A stretch of DNA of 64,000 nucleotides from Xiphias gladius (Eukaryota; Chordata; Actinopteri; Istiophoriformes; Xiphiidae). The notes beneath the pieces were generated by a model. It did not search any database and was not told the DNA's origin. It saw only the letters and a program-made list of their open reading frames with translations. Every line of letters begins with the position of its first letter. Position 1 is the first letter of the stretch. The translations under genes and the position numbers were made by a program. Positions 57,280 through 64,000 of the stretch are shown here, in pieces. Location of the stretch: contig NC_053400.1 in assembly GCF_016859285.1 (NCBI RefSeq), positions 28,912,501 to 28,976,500 of the forward strand, read 5' to 3'.

Positions 57280-60200
57280 CTGCAGGCCTGATGTCACACT
57301 CCATGGCTTTGTGAAGTCTGAGACAGACATGGCATCCAGGAAGGACTACTGACTCCTTTCTGCCTAACCGGTCAGGGATTGGTTAAAGCATTGAGATATC
57401 ATTTTCTTGTGGGAGGAGAGCATCGTTGCCCCTTTGCTCTCAAACAGACTGCTAACGGTTTGTGTTCATAAGGAGAAACATGAACACCTAGTTTTCTTTG
57501 AGCCTTTTGTTGTTCTTCCTTTTGTGTAGATGCTGACATGATTGTGGCGATTATTAAATACCAGCATCAGGCTCTTTAGCCAGTTATCTCTGATTTAATA
57601 TTTGTTGAAAGTTATGTCAATCTCTAGTGCAGTTACTATACTCACCCTCTAACAATTATCAGAAAGTTCTGAGCAGGTCTTAGCTGTGGCTGTCTCACAG
57701 CTGAAAATTCAGTTGAAATAGTGATTTTTTTTTTTTGCAGTCGTGCAATAGGTGGAAATGGATACAGAGTTGGGCATGAGCAGATCCATATATGCTATTC
57801 ACTTTTTTTGATGTTAAAGTGAAATGATAGGCCATCTGGATGGTATTGTGCATTGTGATATGGCAACAAATAGTTTGTGTTCCTTTTGAAGTAAGTTCAG
57901 AAATCAAAAGTTTGGTGTAGTTGCTCAGGTAAAGTAATGTGAAGCAGCCCTCTGGGAAATGGAGGCTTCTTTAATTTCTATTAGATTACTTAAGTTTTCT
58001 GCCAAGTGCATAAGGGACCCTTTTGGTCATTTATAGATGCCCATAAACTTTCATGTAAATTGTATATTTATTTTTCACAGGAAAAATGTATAGACTTCAC
58101 ACATAAGAAGTATCCACAGGATTGTACAATCACATACTAACGCACAAGAAAGTAAAACTCTGCAGGTGACCGGCGGAGTGTGCCCTCATTTACAGGAAAT
58201 GGTGATGTGACTAATTTTTTTTTTTTTTTTTTTTTTTTTACACAGAGCACTGGTACCTTGAAATAGGTGGTCCTAAAGTGTCTTCAGATTCTATTTAAAG
58301 ATGAACTGTTAAAAAGGAAGTCAGTCTAACATCTCTGTGACCCTCCTTTCGGAAGAATAAAAACCCATACTCACAAAGCTGTGTTCATAAATCAGAATAG
58401 AAAGAATCATCTTTATTAACACCTTATTCGTCATTATGTGTATGTGAGATGTACTTTTATTCATTTCATTACAAAACAGTACAATTATTTTCATATTTTG
58501 ATTTGTGTGTTTTTTATCACTAGCATTTAATGGTGTGAGAAATGTATAAGCAACATACATATAGTTTGAACAGGATACAGAGAATTCCACAGCCTTTTAT
58601 TTTTGATAATAATACTGTATAAATGATACTGAGGACAAAATGTATAACTGAATATACAGTGGGAAACTAACTTGATCTAAAGATCGCTCATTGTCTCAGT
58701 ATCTTCCTTGACTGTGTACTCGCAACTCAAACAGCTTTAACTGGTTAGATTTTGGAAAACCTTGCTAGAAAATGTACCAAAATCTATATTAACAGGGAGC
58801 AGAGAACAACAGGAAATGAGTAGAAACATTAAAATGTTAAGTTATAATAAATGTTATAACTACAGAGATCTAGATGTTTATATTCATGCTGTGTTTTTCA
58901 TGCATTCTCCTGTGCAGTGTAAACTTGAAATGCTGCATAATGGTTGATAAAGGAATGTCAATGTAAATCCACAATTGTGAAGTTCATTCTCGCTTCGTAC
59001 TCGCGTTGCGTGACGAGGGCTGGAAAACTGGACAAAACGATGCCATTGCAGCCCGTTTTTACATAACCCAGTCATAAACAGTCATTGGCTGCCTGCGTAG
59101 CCATTTCCTCGTGTCACCGTTAGATTTGCCTGACCATAGATTCAAAATGTTGCTTGCTCTGTCCTAACACAAAGGTTCTCAACCGTTTCAACATTTACGA
59201 GGTACCAGTTAAAATCAGACACCATTGTTAAGCTTTTTACCATTTTCAGCTACAGTTTCTTAGGGCCTTTGATTTAATAAAGGTGCATTTAACAGCTAAC
59301 GTGTTACAGCTAAAATGGGACATTGATTCTTCAAATAAGCACAGAAATACAAATACACAGGATTCTCAGTGACACTGGCGCAAGTGGTGTCCTTACAGGT
59401 GAAACAGGCAGGCCGAATTTTGATTTGATCTGAAGCACTTGGTGATGGATCTAATGTGTTTTAAGAATTGAACTGCATATGAATTTTAGACTTTGATAGT
59501 ATTTTTTTTTTTTTTTTAACTTTAAGCACCAACATGTCTATACTGCATGTTAGTTTAAATTAATGACCTGTTATTAATCCCCCAATGGTCAAATCATGTG
59601 TTTTTTTTTTCTTTTCTTTCTTTAAAAGGCTTTTTCCGCAGCAGACATTTTGACTCGTCGCTGTAGAAAAAGCACAAGTGTTACTAATAACCTTAACAAT
59701 GGCGTCATTGATTTTCTTACTAACATCTGTGCTTTTCCTACTGTGTCATGTTAAAATGCCTTGCGTGAAAAAGATGCCTTGTTTTATATCTCTTTCCATT
59801 GCACAGGGGAGAAGTTTGTGTCTTTGAAACCTAGTCTTAACAGATCAAGGGAATGCTACAGTACTTACTGATACAACTCTAATGGTGGTAAAAGCATAAA
59901 CTGTTGAGTTAACCGCCCAGGACATATTTGCCATTCAGTCCATTTATGACGTATATTATTGACTGTTATGTTTCATTTTGGTGATTAAATGAGCTAACGG
60001 CGGATCGAGCAGCGGACCATGATTCACTGCTTCCGCCTGGTGCCTCATCTTTGACCGAGCTAGCTCGGTGAAGCACTGGTTGACTCTGATTTCGGAGGTT
60101 TACCTCTTACACCGTAAGATGAAAGATTGTAAGTGGGCCAAACGCATTGAGTGCAACCAGTTGGTTTTGCTGAATGAATACGAAGATTTTTTATTGTTTT

Positions 60201-61275
60201 ACACAGTGATGTGTTCTTCAACCTGCAGATCGTCATGGAAACGATAATAACCGGAGAGTTTTTCTTCCTCTCCCCCAACAGCTGCCTGGAAAAACACCTG
60301 GCAAAAGGCTACAGTTGAATCTTCTTTTTTTTTTTTTTTTTTTTTTGTCTGCTACTGGGGGAAAAAAAGCGCACTCCAGTTATACAAGACAACATGAAGC
60401 GTTTCATTCCCATCTTTAGCTGTATAATGCTGCACTGCTAGCTCAAACTTGATATCAGTCAACTCGATTACACTCTTAACTGTAAAAGACGAATTTCCTG
60501 AGGCACACTTTCTAATTCAGCAGAAAGACATAAAGACAGAAGTCAGTGGTGTCCTGGCATTTTCCGACCATGTATTGTATCAAGACCTTTGTCTTTCCTC
60601 TCAAAATATGATTTACTTTTTATTGATACTCTAAAAAATGGGAGCATATATATTTGTCATTGATTTTCTTACACCCCTTTAGAAATATATTGAGTTTTTT
60701 TTTTTTGACAGATGGATCAATATTAAAAGAAGCAGATTAATAGTGTGCAGCAATGTGAAACCATATCAGTGATTTGTTTTAGTTGGCTATGCAAAACTTT
60801 ACTTTGGGTCAGTTTCAATGAAATGTCAGCTTTGCGTTTGTTTCCTGGTTTGCCGTTTGCAGCGTTATCTCTAGCCAAACACTTTGAACCGTTAAATTAG
60901 CCAAGTAGCCTCTGTAACATTGGGGTGACTTTTCCACCGGGACCTACTGAACCCCAGGTCTACTGACAGATACCATATGATGAAACTGAAATTTTCTTGT
61001 TGTGCTGTACTCTGATCAAATGAGCAAAGCTATTCAGTTGTTGGCTCTTAAAACTGTTTCTTAGTGTACATGTTATGTTAATGCTGTAGGTACCACAGTA
61101 AATTGTACTGTATATACTGTAATTGACATCTCTGATCTCATTTAATTCCTGCCCTCAAAGGGTCACATTGTAAACATTATTGATATATAGAAATGCAAAC
61201 CTATTTTAATACTTGTAACTCCTGAAGACCTTCTGTTTTGTATGTACAGTATAAATTAAAGCTATGCCGTAGTGC
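57280..61275 (+). other. nr1h3 3' flank, probable long 3'UTR
   Basis: No coding frame follows the stop. Candidate plus-strand polyadenylation signals are ATTAAA at 57553-57558 (short UTR of about 300 nt) and 'ataaattaaa' at 61251-61260 (UTR of about 4 kb). The last kilobase (60200-61260) is AT-rich with TGTA-type words such as TGTATATA (about 61110), which suits a regulated 3'UTR. T-runs occur near 58217-58240 and 60322-60346. A perfect 16-bp palindrome lies at 60054-60069. UTR extent is inferred. Confidence 0.45.
60054..60069. repeat. Perfect 16-bp palindrome
   Basis: ACCGAGCTAGCTCGGT is its own reverse complement, seen directly. It is in the nr1h3 3' flank. Its function is unknown and it may be chance. 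Confidence 0.8.
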
Positions 61276-61622
61276 TAATATGTTTTGAATCAGAATCACT
61301 TGTTTGCCTGTCAGATTGTAGACAAATCCGACTGATTTAAGCGCAGGCACGACCTTCCTGATTGTCTACATATGCTCAGATTTATTTGGTATTTAAATGG
61401 GCCAGTTCCCATCTTGGTTTATTTTCTCTATTTGCTGGAGAGTGAAACATTTCTATTACTGACTCATCTCAGTGACTCCTGATTACGAATGATTGAATCG
61501 CAGCGGGGTTTGAATAAAAAAAACCCTTATTAGCTCTTTATTTGGGGTTGTGATAAATTTTTGGGGATCGTAACCTCAAAACTAATACTAGTATTAATAT
61601 TATACCTAGTATCAATATTCAG
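61276..61622. other. Intergenic DNA
   Basis: AT-rich sequence beyond the last candidate nr1h3 polyadenylation signal. Nothing recognised. Confidence 0.5.
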
Positions 61623-61700
61623 AGGTGGAAGAAGTATTCAGATCCTTTATTTAAGTAAAAGTACCAAGATAATATTTGCAAGGCTAATACTGTCATAACC
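61623..61700 (+). repeat. Dispersed fish repeat B, left-end fragment
   Basis: 'gaggtggaagaagtattcagatcctttatttaagtaaaagtaccaag' is the left end of family B. The copy fades out after about 80 bp, and a second, longer copy begins at 61790. Confidence 0.6.
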
Positions 61701-61789
61701 CTGACATGATTAAACAGTTTTCTTTTAGATTTGTTTTCAAACATGAGTCTAGTTCATGAGACATTTAGTTAAAATGGATCCGCATTACT

Positions 61790-62595
61790 CGGTGTTGGAA
61801 GAATCATTCAGATGCTTTACTTAAGTAAAAGTACCAATACAGCAATGTAAAAATACTCCATTACAAGTAAAAATCATTAAAAAATCCTTCTTAGGTAACA
61901 ATCTTTCTTAGCTAAAAGTACATAAGTATTGGCAGCAAACTGTGGTTAAAGTATTGAAGTAAAGTATTGGTTTAGTCCCTCTGACTGATATAAGATTATA
62001 TATGACATCATAAGATGATTAATACTAAAGCATTAGTGTGTAGCAGCATGATAGTTTGAACTACTTCATATACAGCTTTATATACAGGGAAAATGGATAC
62101 ATCTCAGGGGTTGTGATTAATGGGAGAGGAAAGAAGAAGAAACAAATTTCTGATACACTTTTTTTTTCAGTTTTTGGACTTTTTCTTTAATCTTTGGTTT
62201 TTGGTGAGATATTGGATGATTTGAACATTTACTGAAATGAAACCCTGTGGGATGTTTAGACAGAAAAATCACTATTTGGTGGAGCTGTTAACAACATCAT
62301 CGACATCTTAAATGCGGTTCGGACTACACACTGCCTTCTGTAAGATAACCACTGGTTTAATCTTTAACAATGTTTTGTATTTTATAAGCTTGTTATATTA
62401 TTCATTGTGAAAAATCTTGATCTTAAAAGTACTTAGTAACTAACGTTTTAAAATAAATGTAGAGTAGAAAGCACAATTTTTCCCTCTGAAATGTAGTGGA
62501 GTTGAAGTATTAAGTAGCATAAAATATAAATACTCAAGTACCTCAAAATTGTACTTAAGCACAGTACTTGAGTAAATGAACTTAGTTAATTTCGA
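61790..62595 (+). repeat. Dispersed fish repeat B, near full-length copy
   Basis: It begins 'ctcggtgttggaagaatcattcagatgctttacttaagtaaaagtacc' and ends 'cctctgaaatgtagtggagttgaagtattaagtagcataaaatataaatactcaagtacctcaaaattgtacttaagcacagtacttgagtaaatg'. Both ends and the order of internal phrases match the family. The interior includes a unique stretch at about 62080-62330 that may be an insertion. Confidence 0.65.
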
Positions 62596-62639
62596 CCGAT
62601 GTAAATATTTCATTTGTCCAGGTTTTGTCCTCTTTTGAG

Positions 62640-63420
62640 TAACTAATTGTTGTTAATAGTTGTGTACTCAGCCCAGTTGAAACCACTCATAGCCTTCATT
62701 GATCTTACAAAGGCTTTCGACCTTGTGAGCAGGGCCTCTTCCAGATGGTTGAGTGGATAGGTTGTCCTCCAAAGCTCGACGTGGGTTTGCCTCAGCCCCT
62801 TTCAAAGTCTGTTGTGCCGTCAAGCAGGCACGTGTGTTTTGGCGCCCACCTTGTTTGGGATATTCTTTTCCCTCCTCCTGCGACAGGCCTTCGGAGCATC
62901 AACTGAGGGAGTCTACCCACACAAATTGACAGAACGGTAATCCATTCAACCACGCTCGACTAAAAGCTAAAACAAAGGTCAGGCCACTCATCATCCAGGA
63001 CACTCCCAGGGGAACCTGCAAACCCTCATGGACTGGTACAACCAAGCATGCCTGACCATCGGCCTGAACAAAATCAAGACGATGGGACAGGGCCCTGAAG
63101 CCACCTTGGCTCAACACCAAGACGCAAAGCAACGACGAGACACCACCACATCACCTACATCTTTTTTGGCCGGCCTACACATGTAATATCTGTGGCCGAG
63201 TCTGCCTCTCACGGATCGGACTTCGCGGCCACAGCAGACGCTGCACGAGAAACCAAACTCCCAGGCACAAGAAGCCTATGGTCCTCAGAGACGGTGACAC
63301 CAAACAGCCCAGTTGGTTGCCAGATAAGGCTCTGAGCCCCACATAAGCTCGGAAAACTGTAGACTACTACTGGCACAGACACACTAGAGCCCCCAGAGTC
63401 AGCATTCAGGGTGTTTCGTC
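62640..63420 (+). mobile_element. Decayed non-LTR retrotransposon (LINE) fragment
   Basis: Bases 62685-62730 encode LIAFIDLTKAFDLVS, the hallmark (F)DLTKAFD reverse transcriptase motif of non-LTR elements. Around 63048-63090 CLTIGLNKIKTMGQ resembles the later RT segment (GLTI...KT.VM). Bases 63182-63244 encode CNICGRVCLSRIGLRGHSRR and a final C, the cysteine/histidine finger found at the C-terminus of some fish LINEs. The segments are in different frames with stops and deletions between, and the catalytic YADD block is missing. The copy is dead and 5'-truncated. The clade is not assigned. Confidence 0.7.
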
Positions 63421-64000
63421 AGCTTTGTTTGTTTTTCTTCTATCTCAAAATGTTATTCCAGTTTCTATTCTAGGATTTTGTGGTGCTATAGAAAAATGTG
63501 GGATTGTTAGATATTATGAGAACCCTACACTACATTTTGGGATTTTGGGGGGGGGGTTAATAAAATATTTTGAGATCATGACAACACATTTTATCTTCCC
63601 TTTACCAAATGTGTGTACCAGTGTCTTAAAGCTAATACTAGGTTTAACAATAAAGTGAGTATAGTTTGTTTTTCTTTCGGTAATTGCAATTGTCACTGTG
63701 GTGGCTATTTGTCCAAAATAAAAACCAAATTTTAACCAGTCTCTAAAATTAAACGACCGCGGATGCACCATGGGCATTGTGATGTGCGCTGGCAAAAGAA
63801 ATCCATTGTTCAAATCAAGGTTTTCCGGTTTCTTGAGCATACACAGCAACAAAGGAGTCGTGGCTCCGGCTGCGTGTCTTACTCTGGTAAAAAAAATAAA
63901 TAAATAAATAAGGTAAAAAAAAAAAAAAAAGAATAAAATAAAATAAAAAGCATAAACCCTCCCATGTGCATGCTGGCCCTATACCTGCCTATGTATATAA
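63421..64000. other. Intergenic DNA at window end
   Basis: AT-rich sequence with a G-run at 63548-63557, AATAAA at 63649-63654, and an (AAAT)n/A-rich tract at 63890-63950. No gene recognised. Confidence 0.5.

Noticed and set aside
1-64000. CRISPR arrays, operons, prophage or other microbial systems
   Set aside because: The periodic repeats present are simple microsatellites. Introns, polyadenylation signals and vertebrate protein families show eukaryotic nuclear DNA.

Overview
The window is vertebrate nuclear DNA, almost certainly from a percomorph (spiny-rayed) teleost fish. The main evidence is a 120-residue gonadotropin beta subunit of teleost FSH type, intron-containing genes with GT-AG junctions, many CA/GA microsatellites, and several interspersed repeat families that I recognise as common in fish genomes. 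There are no bacterial or viral genes, no CRISPR array and no rRNA or tRNA gene that I can support.

Four protein-coding genes can be read, alternating in strand. (1) kcna4, minus strand, 18030-20111: an intronless Shaker-type voltage-gated K+ channel (Kv1.4, 693 aa). (2) fshb, plus strand, coding exons 31117-31275 and 32427-32630: follicle-stimulating hormone beta, 120 aa. (3) A five-coding-exon minus-strand gene, 39214-43732, whose product (221 aa as I splice it) joins a complete THAP zinc-finger domain to the C-terminal cysteine-rich domain of ARL14EP. (4) nr1h3, plus strand, nine coding exons 52021-57279: liver X receptor alpha, 464 aa, followed by a 3' flank that may be UTR as far as about 61260.

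Region by region: 1-15650 has no recognisable gene, only microsatellites and one dispersed repeat at about 7 kb. 15650-18029 is an unusually GC/CpG-rich block just 3' of kcna4. 20112-31091 is the kcna4 5' flank and the long kcna4-fshb intergenic region; it holds two candidate fshb upstream sites, a TATA box at 28.11 kb and a TATA-like plus splice-donor segment at 29.6-29.7 kb. 32698-38889 is intergenic with a palindromic repeat. 44100-51980 is the divergent interval between the THAP-ARL14EP gene and nr1h3, with a CpG-rich candidate promoter near 46.2-46.45 kb and a candidate untranslated exon at 49.1-49.35 kb. 61.3-64 kb is a cluster of dispersed repeats plus a decayed non-LTR retrotransposon.

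The genes do not form an operon-like pathway. The kcna4-fshb-arl14ep order is the ancestral vertebrate order (human 11p14), whereas nr1h3 is well separated from it in human, so the nr1h3 side marks a rearrangement. The most unusual item is the THAP-ARL14EP fusion: its THAP part has every signature residue at canonical spacing, so it probably binds DNA, and it replaces the unrelated N-terminus of mammalian ARL14EP.
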